Of a stretch of DNA of 64,000 nt, positions 24,401 through 36,400 are shown in pieces (the stretch's first letter is position 1; each line of letters begins with the position of its first letter). Below the pieces are notes generated by a model, which did not search any database, was not told the DNA's origin, and saw nothing but the letters and a program-made list of their open reading frames with translations. Both the position numbers and the translations under genes were made by a program. The DNA is from Oncomelania hupensis (Eukaryota > Mollusca > Gastropoda > Littorinimorpha > Pomatiopsidae), in assembly GCA_036898135.1 (NCBI GenBank), contig CM072523.1, positions 33,108,364-33,172,363 of the forward strand, given 5' to 3'.

Positions 24401-27400
24401 ACATATAGGCCAACTTGGGTGTCCTAGTCAAGTGGTCAACAGTGCAAATGTGCATCATAGGACAAATATTGTTTCAATCCAGACCATCAATTTTGCGCTT
24501 GCTGAATCTTGATGGTACACCTTGAGCTGATCTTTGAACTATTAAGAACTATAGTCACGGCTGAAACTTCCTTCACTGAAAGTAAACTTTCAGCCACCAG
24601 CTGTAAGCTATTTTTAGCCACACCAGCAGGCCATGCTGTGCAAAACCCATGCACAGCCAGCGTCTTGGGTCTGGCTACAAGCATTTCAGCCAGCGATAAG
24701 GGACAGCACAAGGGTTATTTTTAGCCATAGCCTGAAAGTACCGCTTATGAACAGCTGTGTAGTGTACAGAAGCGCGCTTCCCAGCACAAGGCACAACAAG
24801 CATCGGCTACCACTGAATGTTATAGCGGCAGTATCACATAAGCCACACTTTAGACCTGGGGTCTGATTTCATTATATTGGTGAATCAAATTGTATTCATC
24901 AGATTAACTTGAAGTTTGCATTATGATGTTCATCCATCAAGAGTGATGAAGACCAGTGTGAGAGAGTGGTGAGTGATAGCGTGTGCAAAAGAATGTGCTG
25001 GAGCTGACAGGTGATTGGCCATTTGATTGCGAGACTGAATGAATATGTGAACAAGAGAAGAGTCAGTCGAGCGAAAAGCAGCAAAGAAGTAACACGAATA
25101 AACAAAAGACACAAAACTTCAACTTTATGCCACTCCTTTGGTGTCTCTGGCCCGCCTGGCTTTTCTCGCGTTCACACTTTCACATTGAAATAGCCAATTG
25201 TCTGTTCATTTCCCACTCATGCTTTGCAGGGGCTTTCCCTCGCTTTACTCTCTCACACCATGATTTATGGAATTTTGATTGGTATGGATATAACAGACCT
25301 GCCTACCCCCCTCAGAGTAAAAGCGGGAGACAGGGGATCAAAAAGCAAGAACACAAGTTTTGTGTATACATTTATAATGAATATTTATTTGTCACTGTTA
25401 CAACTTAAGATTAGCCAGACCGTCAAAAGCGTGAGTCTCCCGCCAAAAGCGTGAGAGTAGGCAGGTCTGATATAATCTAGTTTTTCTTTGTCTGGGGGTG
25501 ACTTGGTCGTCCCAATGAAGAACTGCCTGCCACAGTTTGGGCAGATCATGCCAGATGAGCAAATATGTTTGAATTCTGATTCTTCTTCTATGATCGACCA
25601 TATGAGTGATATGCTCTCTATGGACTCATGTAAATAATTAACCTTACTATTACTATTAGTATTATATACTGTTTCTCCATTTTAGTTCCAGCTGGAAGGA
25701 GAAGAGCCAAAGAACTGAAATGCTACTCTGCATTGAAGAATATGTCAATGATAAAACCTCCAAGAAAGTGAGTGTTATTTAGTAGTCGTAAAAATAATGT
25801 TTTTGTTACCAAGGTATGAACAGCATGTGTGTCTCTGCCTGTATATTTGTTTGAGAGAGAGAGAGTGTGTGTATGTATGTGTGTGTGTTTGTTTGTTTGA
25901 ACTTATTTAAGCAAAAGTGTTGGTTTTGGAATAAAATGTGATAAACTGATTGATAAGTGACGGTAATGATTTAATCTTAAAGAACGATTTTGCTACTTGA
26001 ACGATGAGTTGAAACATTTTGTTACTTTCAGTCATGAGGCAGTTTGACAGGGATTTTATTTGTGTGTTTGCCTTGAATGTTATTCTAATCGCGTTTCTGG
26101 CGATATTTAAATTGATCTGCTTTTAATCATTGATGTAACGCCTTCTTGTTTTTGCAGAGAATATCCAGAGGACCCAGACATCGAGGAAAAAGTAATCAGA
26201 AGGGAACTGCGCTCCATCAGAGCTATCACAAGAAGTGGCACACGTGCACAGAGGAAGAAAGAAGAGGCAAAGACAGAAAAATCACTGGACCTTTGGGGAG
26301 GTACGAAAATAAGACAAGAAAAGACCAATAGAAACAGATACAATAGTGACGATGATGATGATCATGACGATGATATTAATGATGATGAAAGACAATCACA
26401 ATGAAGAAAAGGCTTTTCATTGCTTATACAGTGGAACCTCCGGTATACGACCATCCAAAATCTGTGAAAAAACGGTCTTATAATAGAGGTGGTCTTATAC
26501 CGGAAACAAGGGGTGGGGGGGGAGGGGGTCAGGCTCGGAGGGGTATGTAGCCATAATTTTCACACTCACCAGCATGTATTATCTGGCAAAGGAAAATGTA
26601 AAACATGTTTCATTTTTAGCTTTGTCTTTTATTCACAACTTCAAAAATAGAAAACAGTCGAACCACTGCCAGACGCGTTCATCCTAGTCTGGCAGTGCAG
26701 AAGCTCTCAGTTTCGATGTTTCCCTTTTCTCCACTTTTCTCCACTCTCCCATCGTAGTTTCACAGATTCCTTATCCTTTATGATGAGCTGAATTTGGGTC
26801 TTCCCAACGCCTAAACTTCTTGCAATAGACAAACAACTCTCCCCATTTTCACTTCTTTCAATCACTTTCATTCTCTCTGCCAAACTCAAAACGTTCCTCT
26901 TGCGCGACGCCATTTTGACAAGCCAGTGTAGGCGAGTAATGTCCCTTATTTGCGAACCGGAAATAGCAGACAACAGCAGGCGTACACTAACATGAGAGAA
27001 AAAACGAAAGGTACAGACAACAAATAAACTGATATCTCTTTTAAATTGCCCTAAGACGGTCGTATAAAGGGCTTAAGACACGGTCGCTGGTCACATAAAC
27101 GAGGATGTCGCATACCAGAGGTAATTTATTATTGGAAGTGAATCCGTCAGAAGTTTTCAGGTCACATAACGCAGGGAGTCGTATACCAGAGAGACGGATA
27201 CCGGAGGTTCCACTGTACTGTAATGTATTTTGTGTTTCTTTTGTTAGTTTATTTTGCATCAATTGTCTGAATTTGTGTTGTTACAGATTGTTACTTCTTT
27301 CTGTTTTGCAGAAGAAGAAAAACAAGAAGGAGAGGAGTTTTTCAATCAAGTTACCAAACAGGAACGAGTTCAGGTATTCAGTCAGAGAAGAAGAAAAAGA

Positions 27401-30400
27401 AAGAGAGGAAGAAAAAGATTAAGAGAGAGAGATGGGGAGAGAGGGTGTGTGTGAACGAAGTAAAGTTAATGGTAACATAGGAAGAAAAAAAGGGTCGGTT
27501 GGTAGGCTTTTTTTTTTCTTTTCTAAACCTTTTTCATTTTGGGTGTGATTTTTTTTGTGTTTTTTCTTTTTTGTTTTGTTGAGATAATCCCCCCCCTCCC
27601 CCCCCCCCCCCCCCAAAAAAAAAAATGTTTAGGGTCGGGCCAAAAACTTAGGGTCATTCGGGATAACGTAAACAGACTTTTTTTGGTGCCTAATGATCAC
27701 CAACGATGAAGTCAGACCATCGCACAAGCCATTGGACAACACGAGGACCTGCTAACAGTGGTGAAGAAACGGAAACTCCGAGGGTGTGGCCACGTCACCA
27801 CATCAATCAGGCACAGTGCAAGGAGGTAGAAGAAGAGGGAGACCGAAAAAGAGGTGGGAGGACAACATTCGAGAATGGACTGGTTTGACACTGAGCGAAG
27901 CCATGAGGGTTGCTGAGGACAGAGAAAGACGGAGTACGCTGGTTAAGCGATCATCTGTGGTGCCCCTATGACATCCGAGTTACGAGATAGGATAGGATAG
28001 GAATGATCATGTCAACTTGTAATACACACAGTTCTATGCATGCAGTTTGCTAGTGCCCCATCCCTTTAGTGAAAACAATTTAATTCGTACAAAATTTACA
28101 GTTCTATGAATTTATAAAAGAATGGACCCTATGTTGTTAGTGGTTTGAGTGCACGCTGGCAGTGTTTTATGTTAAGCAATATAGAGAGGGGTTAGTACTT
28201 GGATGGGTGACTATGCTTTGAAGGCTACCACCAAACAGCACAAAAAGATAAAAACAGGAGCATGGCACACTCAACCCATCTGGCTGTGAATGAGTACCTG
28301 GATCTGTTCAGAACCGGTTAAGGTAAAGCAGAGAGGGAGAGAAGAAAGGCACTGCCATCATTAAGCTAGCCTGGAGAAAAGGGAGTCCCCAAATACTTCT
28401 TCCCCCAACAACAGAAAGGTTTACCAGGACACATTCACCTTTACCAACAATGTACCCATGAAGCACACTTATCAGCACTGATCACATCGCTTCCCCAAAT
28501 CATTTGTAGGAGTGTTCATTTTATTATTATTATTTTTACATTTGGGTAATATTGTTTCATTCTTATTTTCAGACACCCAAGAACCTGAAGAGGAAAGTCA
28601 GTGAACGGCTGCCAGTAGAACCTCCCCATCCTGGTCAGTCTGTGAATCCAGCCTATGATGATCATCAGGTAAAAGCTTAATTAATTATCCTTTAACTCTT
28701 TCCCTGCCAGGCATGTTTCCACGTTTGTGCCAGACATTTCTCTGGCACCGGAAAGAAAGTTCAGTGCCTTAGGCATTTAAGCTACTGTTCTTTCAATAAT
28801 AGTTGTTAAATAGACATATTTCATATCAAATTAAAGGTAAAAGAGTGAAGAATAAGAAGAAAAAAAAACACAAAAATGTTAATTTGATTATGTTATTGAA
28901 ATATGTGTTTTGAAAGCATGTTGATCTTTTTGAAATGATAAAATAAAATAAAAATATTTCTACATACCACAGTGATAAAAAAAATCTGGTGGAATAATTC
29001 CAATCACTGAATCAGCTTCACACACCAGAAAGAAAATTTATTTAGGATCAAAATACACTTTACAGTTTGAAATTATATTGATTATTAGCAGAGTTTGACA
29101 CACTGTCGATTGTGCCCATCACATATGCTTAGTAAAATGCACAAAAAACACTCTAAAAACGAATCAATTTGAAGAAACCACGCGCGTGTCTATCGGGAAC
29201 GAAAGTAGAAAGAGTTATCTCTCTTTGGTTAAAATAAAACTTGGATTGGACTGCGCAAAAAAACGGAACGAAACGGAATACTGAAATCGACGATATATCG
29301 TCGATTGGCACAAACATGGCGGCTCAGATCGACGATATATCGTCGATTGGCAGGGAAAGAGTTAAGACAGGTTGTAAGATCCTAAAACCTGTATCCTATT
29401 AAACTATCCAATGTTGTTTTTTTCTTTCCCTGTTGTGGATTAGCACAACTCTAATTAATGCTTTATTGGCATGCCCCGGAAGAAAAAAAAACTGTTCATT
29501 GGGGACATGTTTAATAGATGTGTACATATACATACAACAGACTAAATTGCAAAGCATTGTTTTGTACATATATCAGCACAGAGCATCACATTTAGTTGTT
29601 TTTCTTCTCCAGGCACTGCTGCTTGATGCTTACATTGTGGAAGCCAAGAAAGAGAAAGCAGAGAGAAAGGTCTACAATGCTCTGGACTCCAAGTTTCCCA
29701 GTCACATGGAAGCCCCGACACAGGTAACGCAGAACCAGATAGTTTCACCAAAATTCAAGCAACGAGATTGAAATCAGTAATTGGTTGTGCACTGGAATAG
29801 AACTGACAATTAAAACTACATTATACAGGCCTGAAAATGGTGACTAATTTAGTCGCCATGGCTAGTGAAAAAAAAAATGGCGACAAAAAAAACAACTTTA
29901 GTCGCCAAATGCGAGTGCGCTAAAATGAACTTTTTTTTTAGTTTGGCTAGTAAAATTTTTAAGTTACTAGCAGAGCTGTTCACTCCTCCGGTTTGACCGG
30001 ATTTTCTCCGTTTTGACTGTAAAAATCCGCTTATCCGTTTTGAAAACAAAAACTCCGGTTTCAAACGCGAGAGATGAAAAAAAAAAAGTAGTTCTTTCGG
30101 TAGTAAGACGCTCTTTCTTCCGTTTCGTAAGTTTTCCGTAATAAGATAAAAACTGGAATTTCCTGTACAAGTTTCGATTTCCGGCTCTCGCACTTTCTTT
30201 CGTGTGTGGTCGAGCATTTGTGCATGTTTTCGAAGTGACTAGTATGTTCGCGATGCCGAAAATAAAAAACGCAGAAGATGGTGGACAAACACCACCCAAA
30301 AAGAAGATGCTTTACACGCAGAAGTGGAATGCTTCTTATTCGGAACTGCATAAGTGCTTAACGAGCTCCGAAAGGTCTGAAAACTATGCTTACTCAATTA

Positions 30401-33400
30401 CTGCAAAATTTGCAAACTTGACTTCAGCGTTGCGGACGGCAGTAGAAATGCCATTGAAAGGCACGTGAACTGTGGTAGACAAAAGCAGTTGCAACAAGAG
30501 CAGGCTAACCAACGCACAATAAGCTCGTTTATTGCTAAAGCAATAAATAAGTGAATGCTTTTTCAAATTTACTTTTTAATGTGTTTTTGTAGTAAATTTA
30601 ACTGTCTTTTTATTTTCTTTTTTCTCAATCTCTCAAAAAATGTATTCCAGTACTGTACTCCTGACAGACAGGTGAAACTCCTGACAGTCTGCTTACTCCT
30701 GACTGGCATTGGTAGGGGTGAACAGGTCTGTTACTAGCCAAAGGCTAGTGGGACCTTTTTTTCATTTTCAGGGCTGTTATATATGTTCAGTTTAACTTTC
30801 ACTTTCCAGCCGTAGAGTAAAAAGGACCTCTTTTTCTTAGAGTTGGCTTTTATGAGGGTGGTTCCCATCTTCTTGCACTTGCTGTTTTACCTATGGTTGA
30901 GAAGAAAGGCAGGTGGATATGTATATGTATGTGATATTTATGCACTCTGTCATTGTATGCCTGTTTGACAAACCAATCGTATCCCAAAAATAATTTTAAA
31001 AAATTTAAAGAATTTCAAAAATCACAACTAATGTTAGGTAGGTTGGGTTTGGGCGCGCCACAGGCTGCGACTACGCCTTCCACAGGGGAGGCGGCCCAGA
31101 ATTTCCCGATAAAAAGGGACAATAAAGCATTAAAATCTAAAAATCTAAAATCTAAATCCAAGTCCCGTCCAATCCCATCCAATTCCAAGTATTGTTTTGT
31201 TGCAGCTTAATTTTTTTTTTTTATACACAGGAACAAGTGTCTTAACCATAATGCTGTCATGCCATGCTATGAAACACTCATTTGACTAATAATTGTTTTT
31301 TGTTTTTGACCAGGCAACGTGGCTAGCAGAAATGTCAGGATGTTTGTTTGATGAAGGACACCCCGATGATGACATTGTTGATGACAAACAAATCTCCTTG
31401 AACCCTCCAGTCAGCAGAGATGACAAGAAGACCAGGAAAAAGAGGCGGAAAGAATTAGAAGCCAAAATACTTGTAAGTAGGAGCATTAAGATTTTCTTAC
31501 TTTGACGCAGAAAAAGATGCTTCTCAATAATGCTTGATAATGTTAAATCGTCATTGAGGCACCAAGGTTTCAATTCTGTTTTAATATTCTTAATTAATTT
31601 CACATACTGTACCATGACTCACAAATGCAACGTTATTGGCGTTGCTAGGTAAATGCCCATCAAAACGGAAGTTGATTTAGAAAAAAACAACCATAGAGTT
31701 GCTTCCCTTGCACCATCAAACCCCTTACGTCACGTGCTACAGACCCCGCATAAAGCGCTCACGACAATAGCCGCACACTTCGGTTCTTTTTTGACACTTG
31801 CTAGGTACGGTCGTGCCTACCTTTCGCTCTTATAGCCAAGCTCTGTGCTTTGCCTAGAGCCTTTTCTTCGTATCTTGACCTGTAATATGTAGTTTTATAG
31901 CGCCTCTTCACAGCCACTTGGGGCTGTGCTCTTGCGCTTGACACCTTCATACGCCATTTGTACTGCTCTTCAGCAGTAAGTTTTCAGGTTTGGGTAACTT
32001 CACCTTTTGTGGTTGTTACTACCGTTTTGTGTTTTGGTGGAAGCCAGACCTCTTCCACCTTTGACTTATCTTCCCCCCCCCTCCCCCTTCCCCTTCTCTA
32101 CACCCCAGTTTTGCTGCGTTTTGTACTTCACAGTTGTCAACTTCTAGGCCTGCTACTTCCGGTTTTTCGTCCTGTGGCGTCTTCGATGTCTGCTTTTTCC
32201 AAGGTTAGTGAAAGTGGTGGCGGTAGTGAGGTGAGAGGATCGGGTCGGGACTTCTGGCTAATGTTGTGCTCCTTGGGCTTGCCAGAAGTGTCCTTGGAGC
32301 CGTTTCTGGTCGAGGTTATGACCAGAAACACACGGATGGTCACACTAGTTTAGGACCATTTCCGTTTTTTTTCGGGCAAGGACGCCCCGGCTCGGCCGGA
32401 TCAGCTCCCTGCCATAGCCTTCCTGCCTATTTCCTCAAGGAGGATTCAGCCTGGGTCGGGACTTCTGGCTTATGTCGAGTTCGAGACTTTATGAGCACTG
32501 ATTGCAGTGTTAAGTCCAGCTGCGACACGGGATATTATTTCCGGTCTGGGGTCTCCAGCGACCTTGGTTTCCGGTTCATCCCAATCCTCTTCCTTCCATC
32601 CTCCGATATATACCACTTCCGCTTCCGGTCGTGGGGCGGGGGCTCTGGTTTCCTGTACGGGAGGGTGCGATGCGTTCGTTACTTTCTTCTGTTTCCGGTT
32701 AGAGGATCAGCTCCCTCCCTTCCCAACTGTTTCCTCAAGTGGGATTCAGCCTGGGTCGGGACTTCTTGCTTATGTCGAGCTTAAGACTTTATGAGAACTG
32801 TTTGCAGTGTTGAGTCCACCTGCGACACGGGATGTGATTTCCGGTCTTGGGTCCCCACCAGCCTTGGTTTCCAGTTCATCCCAGACCTTTTCCTTCCAAC
32901 CTCCGATGTGTACCACTTCCACTTCCGGTCGTGGGTCAGGGGCTTTGGTTTCCGGTACGGATGGTACGATGTGCTTGTTGCTTACTTCCGTTTCCCGGTT
33001 TGACACAATTTGTCTCAGTCCAGCTTCCTGTACGTACCACTTCCGGTTTCGGTCGTGATCAGGGGCTCTGGTTTCAGGTGCGGATAGTAAGATGTGCTCT
33101 TTACTTTTGTTTCCCGGTTGGGCATAATCTTCTCAGTCCAGCTTCCTATGTATGCCACTTCCGGTTTCGGTCATGGTTCAGGGGCTCTGGTTTCCGTGCG
33201 AATGGTACGATGTGTTCGCTACCTACTTCCATTTCAGGACAGCCTTTTCCGGTTTGTGTCATGCTCGTGCATATTCATGACCGGTTCAGCTCTCCGATTT
33301 CCAGTATCTTTGGGAGTACTGGCTTCCGGGTTGGGTGGGGTCCACGTTGTTTACCCTGCTTCCGTTTCCGTTTTCGCTGGGGCTGATTTATGTTCAGGAC

Positions 33401-36400
33401 ATGATGATCTGGGATTGCTTTCTCCGGATTCTAATGATGTTCATTGGTGGACTATTACTTGTCTGGGTTGTCTCTGGACCCTGTTGGCTTGGACAGGTCC
33501 GATAGGCAGTCTCTTTCTCTGGACTCTGTCTTTCGAGGGTGCCGTTCACCAAGCTTCGCTCTTTCCTCTGTCTTTCGAGGGTGCCGTTCACCAAGCTTCG
33601 CTCTTTCCTCCCCAGGTGGTCCGGTCCTGATTTGGCTCGAAAGAGTCCGCTGGACCTAAAGCAACAATCAATCAATCAATCAATCCCCAGGTGGTGGAGG
33701 AAGTTGCGATTCCTCGCCCTCTATACCATCCCTTAAGGCGGGGCCCTTGGCTTTCGCCAAGTCTGTTGATGCTCGGTTTTCCCTCTAGGAATCTCTTCAC
33801 ATCAAAATTTTTTGTTGGTTGGGGCCTTTTATAAGGCTGGGAGGCTTGGAAAGGGAGAGGCTCCGTCCTCTTCAGTTGAGGCACACCAGCTTAGCTCCTA
33901 TGTGAGCAGCACTGTTTTGTGCCTCCACTTTTTGCTTGCTGCCGGCTATTTATAGCTTGCCTGCACCCTCCCTTCCGGTGAAAGGAAGCATTGGCTAAGC
34001 TATTTATAGCTAGCCTGGCTGACTTAACCTCAAATCTCAAAGTTTTGGTTGAGTCGCTGTGGAGGAGGTTCCTCTACGGGCGCTTTTGCGAGTTTGAACT
34101 CGCTGACGCTCTGACGGCGGCTCATGTTATCGTCTAGTCGACGTGCTTCTTGCTCCTCGCGGCGCTCTTTTTATAAGTATTAATCGGACAGAGCGGTGTC
34201 GCTTTTGCCTATGCACTTGTCCTCCTCGCTTCGAGTGGGGCCTTTGGTGGCCCACGCTCTTTTTGGTCCTTACGCTCATGCGGCTGTTCGTGATTAGTCT
34301 GAGCGTACTAAGTCGGGCATTTTTCGCCCTCTGGGCTCAACCTGCTCTAAGGCCCCTCCTCCCTTTTCTAGGGGAGGTTGAGATCCCCGTTTTCCCTCTC
34401 TTACTTAGTCAGGTTTTGGGGTCGCTTTGACCGCGATCGCTCGTTCCGTGGCAGGCGAGGCGGCGCCTCCTCTTCCCGTGGCAGGGCTGGGGTAGGTGAC
34501 AGGCCTCAGCTTAAGGGGTTTCTCTTCGACCCTCTCTTGTCGCTCCCCTCCCTCTTCCCACCCACCCCTTCCTCCCCCTCCTGAGCTCTCTAGAGGCTCA
34601 GACGGTTTTGGTTTTGGAGGTGGCAGCCCTTCTGCTAAAGGGCGCTAAGAGGAGATATGTTGTCCGCAATCCTTCGTCATTACCAAGGTCTCCGGCGGTT
34701 GGCGTCCAGTATTAGTTTGGTTACTCTGAACTTTTTCTGCGGCGTGTCCACTTCCGCATGCAAACTCCCGCATCGATACGCGCTCAGGGATCGGGCAACC
34801 TCCCTAGGTCTTATAGACGGTTTTTCATGTGTCTATTTTTCCTCTTCACATACTCTGGCTTCCCTTTGTCTGCTGTGATCAGAATTCTCAGTTCAGAGCC
34901 CCTCCCCTTCGGGCTGTCGCTAAGTCCATGGGTGTTCACGGGGTTTGTCAAAGAACCCGCTGCCGTGGTGCGCGGGCTCGGTTTGCGGTTCTCAGTTTCC
35001 TCGACTTGTTAGTCAAGGCGAGTGCTCACGTTCTCTGCCTCAAGTATACCAGTCTAGTCCTCCTTTGGACACGGCATTTAGAGTTCTCGGCTTGCCTTCA
35101 CTAGTCCGAGTTGTCTCCGTCCCAGGTTTCGCGTACCTGGGAGTGTTGTTTGACACTTGGGACTGGGCTAGGCCGCTCGTTAGCGCATCAGTTCAGACGC
35201 TTCAATCCCTGTGCTTATGCTTGGGGGTTCGGGAAGTCGCTTCAGCCAGTGTGGAGGCCTCCCTTTTGGGGTCGTTCGATCCTAAGATTCTTCCATTTTT
35301 CGGCCTTCCGGTGGATGTAGCCTTTGAACATATTGGTTCAGTCTGGCTTCGTTTCTTGCCCGAGTTCCTAGCTTAAACCCTTTTCCGGTGGACATTCCCC
35401 AGTGGGGCTTGTTCGTCCCCTCTTCCTTCTGTTGCTTCAATCGGTCCCAGTGGCAGGCTAACTGTCCGGTTCCAGGCTCTTCCTGAGTGTTTGTATCGCT
35501 CACCGGGGAAGAGGAGGTTGTTTCTCTCTGTCAGCCCAGGGTTTTCTAGGGATATAGCAAACCTATGCTAGAGAGGTGGATAGCAACAGTCATCTGTGCG
35601 GCACACGTTCGATTATCCTAGAGTAACGATAGAGACTGGGGTTGTGCTCTTCCCCTCTCTCTCTTGGGCTGGTACTCATGAGTTTAGGGCAGGCGCATCT
35701 TTAACAGTTCTTCATTCAGTCCGAATGGAGTCTGTGTTAGAGGCTGCCTACTGGCACTCCTCAGATTTTTTTCTTAAGCCCCTATCTGAGGGTCTCTCGC
35801 CGAACTAGAGGAGATGGCTCCTTTGGTGCCGGTTCAGTGGTTGCTGCTCAGCGCCCTTTTGGCCATTTCTTCGGCTTGATTAAAATAAGTTGCTTCCCTC
35901 CGTCCTTTTCGTGCTGCTCAGCATTTGTGAGTCATGGTACAGTATGTGAAAGTAATATTAAATTGTTTTCTCTAAATTTATTATTAATAAGCATATTTAC
36001 CATGACTCATGTCTAGTTACCCTCCCCCTCTTCCCCGCAGTACCAAATAAGACCTGAAGTGTGCGGCTATTGCCGTGAGCGCTTTATGCTGGATCTGTAG
36101 CACGTGACGCGAGGGGTTTGATGGTGCAAGGGAAGCAACTCTATGGTTGTTTTTTTGGAATCAACTTCTGCTTTGATGGTCATTTAACTAGCAACACCAA
36201 TAACATTGCATTTGTGAGGCATGGTAATAATGCTTACTAATAATAAATTTAGAGAAAAAAAATTTAATTTTTGAGTTCAATCCTTTGCTCTGATGTATTG
36301 CTTTTGAACATTTTGTATTATTAATATTCTGTATTATTTTTGGTTTATTTTATCACGAGTCATAATAAAGTAGTGTTTTCTGTTTGTATTTTACTCAGTT

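Larger units (their letters stand above)
31593..36268 (+). mobile_element. DIRS-like retrotransposon, copy 1, degenerate
   Basis: Fills NOP53 intron 9. The left end (ATTAATTTCACATACTGTAC, then CATGACTC) and about 200 bp inward are inverted at the right end (36,010-36,268). The region 35,920-36,005 joins the complement of both termini, the internal complementary region typical of DIRS. The interior contains gag-like repeats (32.2-33.4 kb) and frame-broken RT pieces (ALPFGLSLSPWVFT- and ARFAVLSFLDLLVKA-like). No tyrosine recombinase motifs are recognisable. Ends are approximate to a few bases. Confidence 0.8.

Noticed and set aside
25686..25767. Alternative frame of NOP53 exon 4 (SWKEKSQRTEMLLCIEEYVN)
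   Set aside because: Open, but it would need a donor that breaks the frame into exon 5. The chosen frame joins both neighbours and fits the family.
33394..33675. Minus-strand frame with ERSLVNGTLERQ repeats
   Set aside because: Antisense shadow of a short duplicated segment in the DIRS gag region.
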